Shown here one piece after another: positions 45,745 to 56,486 of a DNA stretch of 64,000 nt. The notes under the pieces are model-generated. The model did no database searches. It saw only the letters and a list, made by a program, of their open reading frames with translations, and was not told where the DNA came from. Position 1 is the first letter of the stretch, and each line of letters opens with the position of its first letter. This stretch comes from Candidatus Crickella caballi (GTDB taxonomy: Bacteria; Bacillota; Clostridia; Peptostreptococcales; Anaerovoracaceae). Where the stretch lies: contig JAGHUV010000018.1 of assembly GCA_018064665.1 (NCBI GenBank), positions 62,001-126,000 of the forward strand. Reading direction: 5' to 3'. A program made the position numbers and the translations under genes.

Positions 45745-48162
45745 ATGGAAAATATAAACAAAGACAATATGAGATTAAATTCGGAACAGCGCAAGGCAGT
45801 CGAGCACATTGATGGCCCTGTGCTTATTCTTGCGGGTGCAGGTTCGGGCAAGACTGCAACGATGACCCACCGCATGGCGTATATGATCGAGCAGGGTATA
45901 GATCCGCACAATATTCTTGCGGTGACATTTACCAACAAAGCAGCTAATGAGATGAAGGAGAGAGTTGCGGGACTGGTAGGCGACATTTCGGGAATGTGGA
46001 TCATGACCTTCCACGCAATGTGCCTTCGCATGCTCAGATATTCAAGCGAGGTGCTTGGGTACAGGAGCGGCTTTACTGTATATGATGAGACAGATAAGAA
46101 GTCTCTGCTCAAGAGAATACTCAAGGAAATGGAAGTCGATGAGAAGGCTGTACCTGTTTCCAGGCTGGTAGGAATTATAAGCGGATGCAAGGAGAGGGAA
46201 GAGACTCCTGACGATTATCTTGCGGGCAATCTGCCTACTCTGGAAACCAGGACAATATACGAAGTGTATGCGCGTTACCGGAAGGAGCTTTTGGCGAATA
46301 ATGCGATGGATTTCGATGACCTTCTGTGGAACGGCGTAAGACTGCTTGAGACAGACAGAAATATACTGGAATACTATTCTGACAGGTTTAAATACATTAT
46401 GGTGGATGAGTATCAGGACACCAATTATCTGCAGTACAAACTGATAAAGATGCTTGCGAGCAGGCATGGCAATCTTTGCGTTGTCGGAGATGACGACCAG
46501 TGCATTTATCAATGGAGAGGTGCAGACATAAGGAATATCCTTGATTTTGAACAGGACTTCAAGCAACGCAGGGTGTTTACTGTCAAGCTGGAGCAGAATT
46601 ACAGATCCGATGCCAACATTCTGGGACTTGCAAATTCTGTTATAAAGAAGAATAAGGGACGTAAGGATAAGGCTTTGTGGACAGACCGCGAGGCCGGAGA
46701 GCTTATAACCTACAGAAGGCGTGATGATGAGAAGGATGAAGCGTGGTTCATCGGTGATCAGATTGAGACGCTTCACAGAAAAGGAACTAAATACAGTGAC
46801 GTTGCGATACTGTACAGAAAGAATGCTCAATCAAGAAGCTTTGAAGAGAAGTTCACATACATGGGTATTCCTTACAGAGTTCTTGCAGGACTTAGATACT
46901 ACGATCGCAAGGAAATCAAGGATGTAATGGCATATCTGAGACTTATAGACAATCCTGACGATGATGTTGCTATGCTCAGAATAGTCAACGAGCCTAAGAG
47001 GGGAATGGGCGAGAAAACTCTGAAGTCTGTTCAGGAGTATGCCGGCAATTACGGAATGAGCATTTACGCTGCGCTTTGTGAGGAACAGGTGCAGGCGGGA
47101 CTCGGAAATAAATCGAGAAATGCGATTCGCGAAATGCTTACGATGATACAGGAAATGAGGGCTGAGGAGGACAATCTTACTTTGGCCGCAATATATGACA
47201 ATGTGCTTAACAGATCCGGCTATCTTGCTGCTCTTGAGTCTGCAAATACGGTTGAAGCGGACGGCAGAATTGAGAACATTATGGAATTCAAGTCTGTTAT
47301 CAGCGAGTTCGAGAAGCAGGTGGAGAACGGAAGCCTGGAGTCGTATCAGAGAGAGATCAAAGAGGAGCAGGCTGCACTTAAGGGAGAAGGCTTTGAGGTA
47401 GCGGAGCCGAGCCTGCTGGGTGCATTCCTGGAGAAGATTACTCTGATGGCTGATGTCGACAACCACGATGAGAATGAGGATGCTGTTGTGCTGATGACCC
47501 TGCATTCTGCCAAAGGTCTGGAATTCCCTGTCGTATTTATTCCGGGAATGGAGAATAACGTTTTTCCGGGTGCATCTGCTTTCGAAAGTGAAGACAAGAT
47601 GGAGGAAGAACGCAGACTTTGCTATGTCGGCATAACGAGAGCGATGAAGAAGCTCTATCTTACAGGAGCCAAGGTTCGCACTCTGTACGGCAGAACCGAC
47701 TATTCAACGGAATCGGCATTCCTTAATGAAATGGATAAAAAGTATCTGGACGGTGACAAGACTGCAAAGCAGCGCCGCAGTGAGAGTGGCATTTTGTATG
47801 ACGAGGGCGGATACATTGGAGACTATATCTACTCGGGAAGAACACATGGAACCGCTGACGGATATTCCGGAAAAGCAAAGCCGAGTCCGTGGCTTGCGAG
47901 TGCAGAGCATGATGAGTGGCAGGCTCATAGCGCTTACGGAAAGAGCTATCAGGGAAGAATTGACGGACTCAAATCATCTACACAGGCTACCAAAGCCAAG
48001 ATTGTTGAGGACTTTGAAATAGGCGATATTCTGAGGCATCCTAAGTTCGGAGAAGGAATGCTTATAGAGCAGGACGCCAAGACCATGACTATAATGTTTG
48101 ATAGTGTAGGTCAGAAGAAGCTTGGCAAAGGCTTCGTTCAGATGGAGAAGGTAGAGAAATAA
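45745..48162 (+). CDS. pcrA: UvrD/Rep-type ATP-dependent DNA helicase PcrA
   Basis: ILAGAGSGKTATMTHRMAYMI Walker A, VDEYQDTNYLQYKL, VMTLHSAKGLEFPVVFIPGMENNVFP. Confidence 0.93.
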   Translation: MENINKDNMRLNSEQRKAVEHIDGPVLILAGAGSGKTATMTHRMAYMIEQGIDPHNILAVTFTNKAANEMKERVAGLVGDISGMWIMTFHAMCLRMLRYSSEVLGYRSGFTVYDETDKKSLLKRILKEMEVDEKAVPVSRLVGIISGCKEREETPDDYLAGNLPTLETRTIYEVYARYRKELLANNAMDFDDLLWNGVRLLETDRNILEYYSDRFKYIMVDEYQDTNYLQYKLIKMLASRHGNLCVVGDDDQCIYQWRGADIRNILDFEQDFKQRRVFTVKLEQNYRSDANILGLANSVIKKNKGRKDKALWTDREAGELITYRRRDDEKDEAWFIGDQIETLHRKGTKYSDVAILYRKNAQSRSFEEKFTYMGIPYRVLAGLRYYDRKEIKDVMAYLRLIDNPDDDVAMLRIVNEPKRGMGEKTLKSVQEYAGNYGMSIYAALCEEQVQAGLGNKSRNAIREMLTMIQEMRAEEDNLTLAAIYDNVLNRSGYLAALESANTVEADGRIENIMEFKSVISEFEKQVENGSLESYQREIKEEQAALKGEGFEVAEPSLLGAFLEKITLMADVDNHDENEDAVVLMTLHSAKGLEFPVVFIPGMENNVFPGASAFESEDKMEEERRLCYVGITRAMKKLYLTGAKVRTLYGRTDYSTESAFLNEMDKKYLDGDKTAKQRRSESGILYDEGGYIGDYIYSGRTHGTADGYSGKAKPSPWLASAEHDEWQAHSAYGKSYQGRIDGLKSSTQATKAKIVEDFEIGDILRHPKFGEGMLIEQDAKTMTIMFDSVGQKKLGKGFVQMEKVEK

Positions 48163-48183
48163 CAGTAAAGCATCCGAATCGGG

Positions 48184-50148
48184 GTGGACGGTATGGACAA
48201 GAAAGAAAGAATAGATATCCTTGTAGAAAAACTTAATGAAGCTTCCAAGGCGTATTACGATGATGCCAGCGAGATCATGACGAATTTTGAGTATGATGAG
48301 GCCTATGATGAGCTGCTTGCGCTTGAAGCTGAGACAGGATATGTCAGAGATGACAGTCCATCCATTAACGTGGGCTATGAGACTAAGACTGCTCTGCCTA
48401 AGGTCACTCACGAGAAAAAGATGCTTTCTCTCAACAAGACCAAGGACAGAGAAGAGCTTAGGGCATGGCTGGGAGATAATGAAGGTCTGCTTAGCTGGAA
48501 GCTGGATGGTCTTACGGTTGTTTTGACGTATGAGAACGGACGCCTTGCCCGCGCCGTTACCAGAGGTAACGGCACCCGGGGCGAGCTGATCACTGACAAC
48601 GCCCTGGCTTGCAGGAACGTTCCTCGCGTCATTCCCTGCAAGGGCAAGGCGATTATCAGAGGCGAAGCTGTAATCAAATACAGTGACTTTGAGAAGATAA
48701 ATGAAGCAATCGACGATGCGGATGCGAAATACAAGAATCCGAGAAATCTCTGCAGCGGAAGTATCAGGCAGCTTGATCCTAAGGTAACTGCGGCTCGAAG
48801 CGTAAACTTTTATGCTTTCTCGCTCTATGCTCTTGAGGACGAAGATACCAAGCTTGAGCCAAGAAGATCCGCTCAGATGGAATGGATGAAGGAACAGGGC
48901 TTTGATGTTGTATTTTATGAGAAGGTGAACAGCGATAATCTCGTGGAGGCAATAGACAGATTCGAGGCAAAGATTCCTGATTTTGATATTCCTTCAGACG
49001 GACTTGTTCTGATGCTGGATGATGAAGAATATGCCAGATCTCTTGGCGAAACCGCGAAGTTCCCTCGCGATGCAATGGCATTCAAGTGGCGTGACCAGAA
49101 CGCGGAGACTGTTTTGCGCGAGATAGAATGGAGCCCATCCAGAACAGGTCTTCTTAATCCGGTTGCTATATTCGACCCTGTTGAGCTTGAGGGAACAACG
49201 GTCAGCAGAGCCTCGGTTCACAACATTAATATAATGGAAGATCTGGAGCTTGGAATCGGAGATACCATCGTTGTTTACAAAGCGAATATGATCATCCCGC
49301 AGATATCAGGCAATCTTACAAGATCTTCCAGACTGGATATCCCTGCAGTATGCCCGGTATGCGGAGGCGCTACCGAAATTCGTGATGAGGAAGGTACAAG
49401 AACCCTGATCTGTCTCAATCCCGACTGTCTGGCAAAGCACGTCAAGAAGTTCTCTCTATTCGTTTCAAGAGATGCGATGAATATCGAGGGGCTTTCAGAA
49501 CAGGGGCTTCTTAAGTTCATCGGTGCTGGAATACTGAGAAGTCTGCCGGATATTTTTGACCTCGTACAGCATCGCGAGGAAATTGTATCCATGGAAGGCT
49601 TTGGCGCCAAATCCTATGACAATCTTGTGGCTTCGATTGACAAGGCGAGACAGACGACTCCGGCAAGGCTTCTGTACAGTCTGGGCGTGCCCGGAATAGG
49701 TGTTACTACATCAAACGTTATCGCGAGAGCGTGCAGGAATGAGTGGAGCAAAATTCGCTCTTTGAGAATGGAGGATCTTACTTCTATAGACGGAGTCGGA
49801 GATGTTATGGCTTCGGACTATATAAAGTATTTCTCCAATGACGAAAATGGGTATATAATAGACAAAGTACTTGAAAGAATCACTCTTGATGAGTCCTTTG
49901 AAGCGGCAGGAAGCAAGCTTGAGGGTAAGACCTTTGTAATTACGGGAAACCTTGAGCATTATGCCAATAGAAAGGACCTTAAGGCAGAGATAGAGGCTGA
50001 AGGCGGCAAGGTCGCAGGTTCTGTTTCTGCGAATACGGACTATCTCATAACTAACGACCCGGGCAGCGGCTCAGCGAAGAACAAGGCTGCAAGAGAACTG
50101 GGCGTTGCAATAATAACCGAAGAGGAAATACGAAGCATGCTTATGTAA
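48184..50148 (+). CDS. ligA: NAD-dependent DNA ligase
   Basis: SWKLDGLTVVLTYENGRL active-site region, CPVCGG...CLNPDC Zn finger, HhH repeats, BRCT domain. Confidence 0.95.
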   Translation: MDGMDKKERIDILVEKLNEASKAYYDDASEIMTNFEYDEAYDELLALEAETGYVRDDSPSINVGYETKTALPKVTHEKKMLSLNKTKDREELRAWLGDNEGLLSWKLDGLTVVLTYENGRLARAVTRGNGTRGELITDNALACRNVPRVIPCKGKAIIRGEAVIKYSDFEKINEAIDDADAKYKNPRNLCSGSIRQLDPKVTAARSVNFYAFSLYALEDEDTKLEPRRSAQMEWMKEQGFDVVFYEKVNSDNLVEAIDRFEAKIPDFDIPSDGLVLMLDDEEYARSLGETAKFPRDAMAFKWRDQNAETVLREIEWSPSRTGLLNPVAIFDPVELEGTTVSRASVHNINIMEDLELGIGDTIVVYKANMIIPQISGNLTRSSRLDIPAVCPVCGGATEIRDEEGTRTLICLNPDCLAKHVKKFSLFVSRDAMNIEGLSEQGLLKFIGAGILRSLPDIFDLVQHREEIVSMEGFGAKSYDNLVASIDKARQTTPARLLYSLGVPGIGVTTSNVIARACRNEWSKIRSLRMEDLTSIDGVGDVMASDYIKYFSNDENGYIIDKVLERITLDESFEAAGSKLEGKTFVITGNLEHYANRKDLKAEIEAEGGKVAGSVSANTDYLITNDPGSGSAKNKAARELGVAIITEEEIRSMLM

Positions 50149-50230
50149 TCTGTTACAGCCTGGGATAGCTTCTGTCAGAAGCTGATTCGCGGCGTGTTTT
50201 TGCAGAGAATAGGAAAGGAGGGTCAGACCA

Positions 50231-51622
50231 ATGGAAAATATTATGATCGATATGGACCAGGCTTATGATGAGTCCATCGAGAAAATCTTCGATCTGCTTA
50301 AGGAGAAGAAATATTTCCAATGCAGGGATGAACTCCTTAAACACAATGAAGTCGAAATAGCAGAAATGCTTATCGATATCAGGCGTGAATTTGACCTCCA
50401 GAAGATGGTGGTCCTTTTCCGTGCGCTTCCTAAGGATATAAGCGTAGATGTATTCGCGGAGCTGTCGGTTGATGATCAGGTAGACATTATCAATATCATA
50501 ACCGATCCCGAAATCAAGTACATCATAGATGAGCTCGACTTCGATGATATGATCGACGTCCTTGAGGAGCTGCCGGCAAATATTGTCGACAAAATCATGG
50601 ACAAAACTCCTAAGAATGACAGAAAGCTGATCAATCAGTTCCTTAGATATAAGGAAGACAGCGCCGGTTCACTGATGACGCCGGACTATATAAATCTCAA
50701 GAAGACGGATACGGTAAGAGAGGCTCTTGACCACATCAAGCAGGTTGGCCTTGACTCCGAAACAATTTATACCTGCTACGTACTCGACAGGGGGCGCAAG
50801 CTTATCGGTGTAATATCTCTGAGAACTCTGGTTATTTCCGATGACGATCTTGTTGTCGGAGATCTTATGCATGACGATCCGGTAGTTTGCCACGTAGACG
50901 ATGACCAGGAGGAAGTATCGGATCAGTTCACAAGATTTGGTTATCTGGCTTTGCCTATCGTTGACAGCGAATACAGACTGGTCGGAATCGTAACAGTCGA
51001 TGACGCGCTGGACGTAATCGAAGAAGAGACCACAGAGGACATCGAGCGTATGGGTGGTGTCATCGATACAACCGACAAGGAGTATCTGGATATGTCTGTT
51101 CTGCAGCATGTCAAAGCAAGACTTCCTTGGCTGTTCCTGCTGATGTGCTCATATCTGATTACAGGCGGAATGATCTCGAGCTTTGAGGCCGCGTTGTCTC
51201 AGGTTATCTGTCTCGTTTCATACATGCCTATGCTGATGGGAACCGGCGGAAACTCCGGAACTCAGGCATCAACTCTGGTAATTCGTGGTATGGCGGTCGA
51301 TGAGATTGAGCTTTCGGACTTCCTCAAGGTAATGTGGAAGGAAGCTCGTATAGGACTTATAGTCGGAATTGTTCTGTCGGCTCTTAATTTTTTCAGAATA
51401 ATATGGTTCGATCACGAACCAACACAGATTGCGCTCACTGTATGTCTTGCGATGACGGTGATCGTAGTGGTAGCAAAGCTTTTCGGTTCAATGCTTCCGA
51501 TGATTGCTAAGAAGGTAGGCATCGACCCTGCACTCATGGCAGGCCCGATGATGGCTTCTATAACAGACATGATATCACTTGGAACCTACTTCCTTATGGC
51601 GAGCTGGTTCCTGAATATATAA
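50231..51622 (+). CDS. mgtE: Magnesium transporter MgtE
   Basis: N-domain, tandem CBS domains, TM domain with PMLMGTGGNSGTQASTLVIRGMA. Confidence 0.93.
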   Translation: MENIMIDMDQAYDESIEKIFDLLKEKKYFQCRDELLKHNEVEIAEMLIDIRREFDLQKMVVLFRALPKDISVDVFAELSVDDQVDIINIITDPEIKYIIDELDFDDMIDVLEELPANIVDKIMDKTPKNDRKLINQFLRYKEDSAGSLMTPDYINLKKTDTVREALDHIKQVGLDSETIYTCYVLDRGRKLIGVISLRTLVISDDDLVVGDLMHDDPVVCHVDDDQEEVSDQFTRFGYLALPIVDSEYRLVGIVTVDDALDVIEEETTEDIERMGGVIDTTDKEYLDMSVLQHVKARLPWLFLLMCSYLITGGMISSFEAALSQVICLVSYMPMLMGTGGNSGTQASTLVIRGMAVDEIELSDFLKVMWKEARIGLIVGIVLSALNFFRIIWFDHEPTQIALTVCLAMTVIVVVAKLFGSMLPMIAKKVGIDPALMAGPMMASITDMISLGTYFLMASWFLNI

Positions 51623-51638
51623 AACTAGGGAGGTTGTT

Positions 51639-52493
51639 GTGAAGACAGTAAATGAGTTAAACGAAATCGCACGTAAGGTGCGCGTTGATGCTTTAAGAGG
51701 CATCCATGCGGCAAATTCGGGACATCCGGGCGGATCATTCTCGGTAACGGATATTCTTGTTGCATTGTATTTCAACGTAATGAATATCGATCCCGAGAAT
51801 CCGAAGATGGACGAGAGGGACAAGCTGATTCTCTCCAAGGGACATGCGTGTCCGGCACTTTACGGAACTCTGGCTGAAAGAGGATATTTTGACCCTGAAG
51901 AACTGCTTACATTCAGAAAGCTTGGTTCACGTCTGCAGGGACATCCTAATATGGAACTTTGCCCGGGTGTGGAAATGTCAACAGGTTCGCTCGGACAGGG
52001 CTTCTCGGTAGCTGTCGGCATGGCAATTGCAAACAAAATAGATAAGAAGCCGGGATATGTTTATGCTATTACCGGTGACGGCGAGCTTCAGGAAGGAATC
52101 ATCTGGGAAGCTGCTATGAGTGCTGCCAAGTGGAAGCTTGATAATTTCATCGCAGTTGTTGACTCCAACAATCTTCAGATCGACGGATGGGTAAGCGACG
52201 TAATGCCTGTGATGCCTATCGACAAGAAGTTTGAAGCCTTTGGTTGGAAGGCAATCAATGCTGACGGACACGACATGCAGTCTCTGCTCGATGCTTTTGA
52301 AGAGGCAAAGAACACCAAGGGTCAGCCAATCGTTATTATTGCGGCTACTCACAAGGGACACGGCGTTTCCTTTATGGAAGATGTTGCCGGATGGCATGGT
52401 AAAGCACCTAATGACGAGCAGTTTGTGCAGGCTCTCAAGGAGCTTGGCTGCACTGACGAAGAAATCGAAAAATATACAGGAGGTGACAGATAA
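51639..52493 (+). CDS. Transketolase N-terminal subunit
   Basis: GHPGGSFSVTDILVALYF, GDGELQEGIIWEAAMSAAKWKLDNFIAVVDSNNLQIDG; GTG start. Confidence 0.93.
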   Translation: MKTVNELNEIARKVRVDALRGIHAANSGHPGGSFSVTDILVALYFNVMNIDPENPKMDERDKLILSKGHACPALYGTLAERGYFDPEELLTFRKLGSRLQGHPNMELCPGVEMSTGSLGQGFSVAVGMAIANKIDKKPGYVYAITGDGELQEGIIWEAAMSAAKWKLDNFIAVVDSNNLQIDGWVSDVMPVMPIDKKFEAFGWKAINADGHDMQSLLDAFEEAKNTKGQPIVIIAATHKGHGVSFMEDVAGWHGKAPNDEQFVQALKELGCTDEEIEKYTGGDR

Positions 52494-53464
52494 TGGCAGA
52501 TGCAAAGAAAATCGCTACAAGAGAAGCGTATGGTCAGTTCCTGGTAGAATACGGTGCTGAGAGAGAAGATCTCATAGTAATGAATGCGGACCTTTCAGGT
52601 TCGAATAAGACAGACGGCTTTGAGAAGGCATACCCTGAAAGATTTATCGAAGTAGGTATTGCCGAGCAGGACATGCTTGCCGAAGCTGCAGGTATTGCTC
52701 ACAGCGGTCACGTTGTTGCTGCAAGCTCGTTTGCTATGTTCGCAGTCGGAAGAGGCTACGAAATGATCAGAAACACAATTGCGCATACAAATGCCAATGT
52801 TAAGGTTTGTGCAACTCATGGCGGTCTCACTGTAGGAGAAGATGGTGCAACACATCAGCCGTTCGAAGACATCGCTCTTATGAGAGGTATTCCTGGAATG
52901 ACAGTTATCAATCCGGCAGACGCAGTAAGCTCAAAGGCTCTGCTTCGTCAGATTTTCGAGATGGACGGACCTGCATACGCTCGTTTTGGACGTTCCGGCG
53001 TTCCTGCTATATATGATGAGTCAGAGGCTGATCTCATCGAGCTGGGCAAGGGATTTACACTCAGAGGCGGAAATGATGCAACTATCATTGCAACAGGAAT
53101 CATGGTTTCAAAGGCACTTGAAGCAGCAGATATCCTCAAGCAGGAGAAGATCAACTGCAGAGTTATCGATATCCACACTATCAAGCCTATCGACAGCGAC
53201 TTGATCAAGAAGGCTGCATATGAGACAGACTATATCGTTACTGCAGAGGAGCATTCGGTAATTGGCGGACTTGGAAGTGCTGTTGCTGAGATCTGTGCTA
53301 AGAGAATGCCTTACGACTGCATCGCAATGATCGGTATTCAGGATACATTCGGTGAATCCGGAAAACCTGATGAACTGCTTGAGAAGTATGAGATGACTAC
53401 ACAGGACATCGTAAACGCAGTTAAGAGACTCAGATCAATCGATGCACCAAGCGCAAAGAGATAA
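52493..53464 (+). CDS. Transketolase C-terminal subunit
   Basis: RFIEVGIAEQDMLAEAAGIAHSGHV, VCATHGGLTVGEDGATHQPFEDIALMRGIP. Confidence 0.93.
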   Translation: MADAKKIATREAYGQFLVEYGAEREDLIVMNADLSGSNKTDGFEKAYPERFIEVGIAEQDMLAEAAGIAHSGHVVAASSFAMFAVGRGYEMIRNTIAHTNANVKVCATHGGLTVGEDGATHQPFEDIALMRGIPGMTVINPADAVSSKALLRQIFEMDGPAYARFGRSGVPAIYDESEADLIELGKGFTLRGGNDATIIATGIMVSKALEAADILKQEKINCRVIDIHTIKPIDSDLIKKAAYETDYIVTAEEHSVIGGLGSAVAEICAKRMPYDCIAMIGIQDTFGESGKPDELLEKYEMTTQDIVNAVKRLRSIDAPSAKR

Positions 53465-53521
53465 TAAATATTCAATCAACGGTTTGATACTGAGCACTGT
53501 ATAAGAATACAAATAATGGCT

Positions 53522-53549
53522 AAAGGCACTGCGAGCTGCAGTGCCTTTT
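53522..53549 (+). terminator. Rho-independent terminator
   Basis: aaaggcactgc gagct gcagtgcctttt. Confidence 0.85.
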
Positions 53550-53743
53550 AAGTTGCATAAGTATATAAGTAAAGCTTGTTGCCAATATATAACAGCAAAA
53601 AGACCTGTATTTCCGGACTTGAATATTTATTCAAAAAGTTTTTAAAATATTCAAAAAAGGGGTTGCATAAATATTCATTAAGGGTTATTATAATGCACGT
53701 AATAAATATAAAAAATTCCTATGGAGAAAAAAGGAGAAGAAAG

Positions 53744-54526
53744 ATGAAAAAGAAATTAATGGTAGTTGTGCTTGCAATCGCAATGTTCGCAACATTCGCA
53801 CTTACAGCTTGTGGCGGTGGAGATACAGCAGAAGAGTTCAAGACTGACGGAGAACTCCTCGCAGTAACAGAAGCAACATTCCCTCCATTCGATACAGTAG
53901 ATGACGAAGGAAATATCGCAGGATTCGATATGGATCTCCTGAACGCTATCGCTGAGGACCAGGGCTTCACAGTATCCTACAAGGATATCGGATTTGATTC
54001 ACTGATTCCTGCACTCGAGGCTAAGGAAGCAGACATCATCGCAGCCGGCATGAACTCACTGGACGAGGATCGTCAGGCTAAGGTTGATTTCGCAACTCCA
54101 TACTATGATGCAGGTCTTGTAGTAATGGTTAAGTCCGGAAGCGACATCGAGGGTGTTGACTCCTTCACAAAGGACATGAAGGTAGCAAGCCAGATCGGAA
54201 CAACCGGTGCTGATGAAGCTACTGCTCTTGCAGACGAGGGAAAGATTGCTGAGGGAGTTATCCTTGACAAGTTCAGCGATGTAGTACTCCAGGTTAAGAA
54301 CGGAGACGTTGATGCAGCTATCATCGACCTCCCAGTAGCAAAGAACTATGTTGCTAAGCAGCCGGGCGAGGTTGATCTCGTTGGTGACGTTCTGAATGCT
54401 GAGGCTTATGCATTCGCAGTACAGAAGGGCAATGCAGAGCTCCTCGAGAAGATCAACACCGGATACCAGAACCTGCTTGACAACGGAACAGTTGATGAGC
54501 TGAAGGCTAAGTGGGGACTTGACTAA
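53744..54526 (+). CDS. Polar amino acid ABC transporter substrate-binding lipoprotein
   Basis: Lipoprotein signal MKKKLMVVVLAIAMFATFALTACGGG; SBP_bac_3 motifs GFDMDLLNAIAEDQGF, IIAAGMNSLDEDRQAKVDFATPYYDA; RBS AAGGAG. Confidence 0.92.
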   Translation: MKKKLMVVVLAIAMFATFALTACGGGDTAEEFKTDGELLAVTEATFPPFDTVDDEGNIAGFDMDLLNAIAEDQGFTVSYKDIGFDSLIPALEAKEADIIAAGMNSLDEDRQAKVDFATPYYDAGLVVMVKSGSDIEGVDSFTKDMKVASQIGTTGADEATALADEGKIAEGVILDKFSDVVLQVKNGDVDAAIIDLPVAKNYVAKQPGEVDLVGDVLNAEAYAFAVQKGNAELLEKINTGYQNLLDNGTVDELKAKWGLD

Positions 54527-54612
54527 TCGCAGTCTGAGTTACAGAAAAACCTTGCAGACAGAGGACAAAATATTATGTCACACTGCATGGCGAGTTAATA
54601 ACAAGGTTAATA

Positions 54613-54640
54613 ACGGAATCGCTCTATACGAGTGATTCCG
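54613..54640 (+). promoter_or_regulatory. Intercistronic hairpin between substrate-binding protein and permease genes
   Basis: cggaatcgctc tatac gagtgattccg without T run. Confidence 0.5.
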
Positions 54641-54666
54641 CTCTTGAGTATAAGGAGAAATGATAA

Positions 54667-55335
54667 ATGGAACTATATTGGAAAGGTTTTCTAATAGCTT
54701 GTAAGGGCATTCCTACAACAGTTTGGGTCAGCCTGGTTGCACTGACAATAGGATCACTGCTCGGCTTACTTCTGGCACTTGGTTCACAGGGCAAGAACAG
54801 GATCCTTAAGGGCATAATCAAAGTTTATATTGACGTAGTGCGTGGTACACCTATGATTGTACAGGCACTTGTCTTTGCGTATGGAATCCCTCAGTTTCTG
54901 CAGGCAAACGGAATCATGTTCAAATGGGCGTATCTTGTTATTCCGGCTGTACTGTGCTGCGGACTGAATTCTGCTGCATATATGGCTGAAGTAGTTCGCT
55001 CCGGTATACAGGCTGTAGACAAAGGCCAGATGGAGGCTGCAAGATCCCTTGGAATGAGCAAAAAGATGGCTATGAGACTTGTTATTATTCCGCAGGCTGT
55101 CAAGATCATACTTCCTGCATTCTGTAATGAGTTCGTTACACTTATCAAGGAAACAGCAGTATTGTCCTACGTTGGAGTAATTGAGATCCTGCGTCGCGGA
55201 GCATTATGGAACGCACAGTCCTTCGAGACATTTCCGGCATACATTGGTGTAGCTTTGGCTTATATGCTGCTGACAATTCCGCTGACCAAGATCATCGGCA
55301 GATATGAGAAGAAGCTTAAGGCACAGGAGGCATAG
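54667..55335 (+). CDS. Amino acid ABC transporter permease (HisM/GlnP type)
   Basis: [70 protein letters not shown]. Confidence 0.93.
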   Translation: MELYWKGFLIACKGIPTTVWVSLVALTIGSLLGLLLALGSQGKNRILKGIIKVYIDVVRGTPMIVQALVFAYGIPQFLQANGIMFKWAYLVIPAVLCCGLNSAAYMAEVVRSGIQAVDKGQMEAARSLGMSKKMAMRLVIIPQAVKIILPAFCNEFVTLIKETAVLSYVGVIEILRRGALWNAQSFETFPAYIGVALAYMLLTIPLTKIIGRYEKKLKAQEA

Positions 55336-55337
55336 TC

Positions 55338-56066
55338 ATGGCACATATGATAGAAGTTAAAAATTTACATAAGAGTTTTGGTGCGTTTGAGGTGCTTAAG
55401 GGCATCGACCAGAGCGTAGACAACCATGAGGTGCTGGTTATTATCGGACCTTCCGGTTCAGGAAAATCTACAATGCTGAGATGCATCAATCATCTCGAGG
55501 AGCCTACATCAGGAGAAGTTTATCTCGATGGAGAACTCATTACTGAGTCAAATCTGGACACAGTAAGAACCAAGATGGGAATGGTTTTCCAGCAGTTCAA
55601 CCTTTTCCCACACATGACAGTGCTTGAAAACTGCACAGTAGGACCGATCAAGGTTAAAGGTGAGTCTGAGGAAGAGGCTAAAGACAGAGCGCTTAAGATG
55701 CTTAAGAGAGTAGGACTTGAGGAGAAGGCTGAGGCTTATCCAAAGAGCCTGTCCGGTGGACAGCAGCAGAGAGTTGCCATCGCTCGCGCGCTTACTATGG
55801 AGCCTGAGGTTATGCTTTTTGACGAGCCGACTTCCGCACTCGATCCTGAAATGGTAGGAGAGGTTCTCGATGTAATGAAAGCACTTGCCAGGGACGGAAT
55901 GGCAATGGTAGTAGTTACTCACGAGATGGGCTTTGCCAAGGAAGTTGCAGATAAGGTTATCTTCATCGACGGCGGAGTAGTCGTTGAGCAGGGCACACCT
56001 AAGGACGTAATCGAAAATCCTCAGGAGGAGCGTACGAAGAACTTCCTTTCAAGCGTACTTATATAG
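55338..56066 (+). CDS. Amino acid ABC transporter ATP-binding protein (GlnQ type)
   Basis: [67 protein letters not shown]. Confidence 0.94.
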   Translation: MAHMIEVKNLHKSFGAFEVLKGIDQSVDNHEVLVIIGPSGSGKSTMLRCINHLEEPTSGEVYLDGELITESNLDTVRTKMGMVFQQFNLFPHMTVLENCTVGPIKVKGESEEEAKDRALKMLKRVGLEEKAEAYPKSLSGGQQQRVAIARALTMEPEVMLFDEPTSALDPEMVGEVLDVMKALARDGMAMVVVTHEMGFAKEVADKVIFIDGGVVVEQGTPKDVIENPQEERTKNFLSSVLI

Positions 56067-56242
56067 CCTTCCTGAACAAGTCAGGTTCGTGCATTTGCGT
56101 TCATTGATGTTGAAAATGGCACTTTACATGAGCAAATACATGAAAATGGGCATTTGCGTATGTAAAAAGGCATAGCTTTAGCGCATTCGAGCGATCAGAA
56201 ACACGATAGTAAACAAAAAAAGCACCCGCAAACTGTGTGAAA

Positions 56243-56267
56243 CGCATATTTGCGTATGCTTTTTTTA
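56243..56267 (+). terminator. Rho-independent terminator candidate
   Basis: gcata tttgcg tatgc ttttttt. Confidence 0.55.
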
Positions 56268-56486
56268 TATGAAAACAGGCGTTGCGGCGTACGAATCCGA
56301 CGAATGTACATGAGCAAAGGGGCTGTTTTGGACGATTGCTCGTGTCAACTGCCAAATTATCGTGTTGATATGAATGAATGTATGCAAATGAAGGCGTATG
56401 AATATTATGTGAATTGCTGGAATTACTATATATTGTAGTGTATAATACACATGTATGAGTATATATAGGAGAGGTGTTTTCATACG

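Noticed and set aside
51639-53464. Transketolase split into two genes
   Set aside because: Split N- and C-terminal transketolase genes are common in Firmicutes and Archaea; not unusual.
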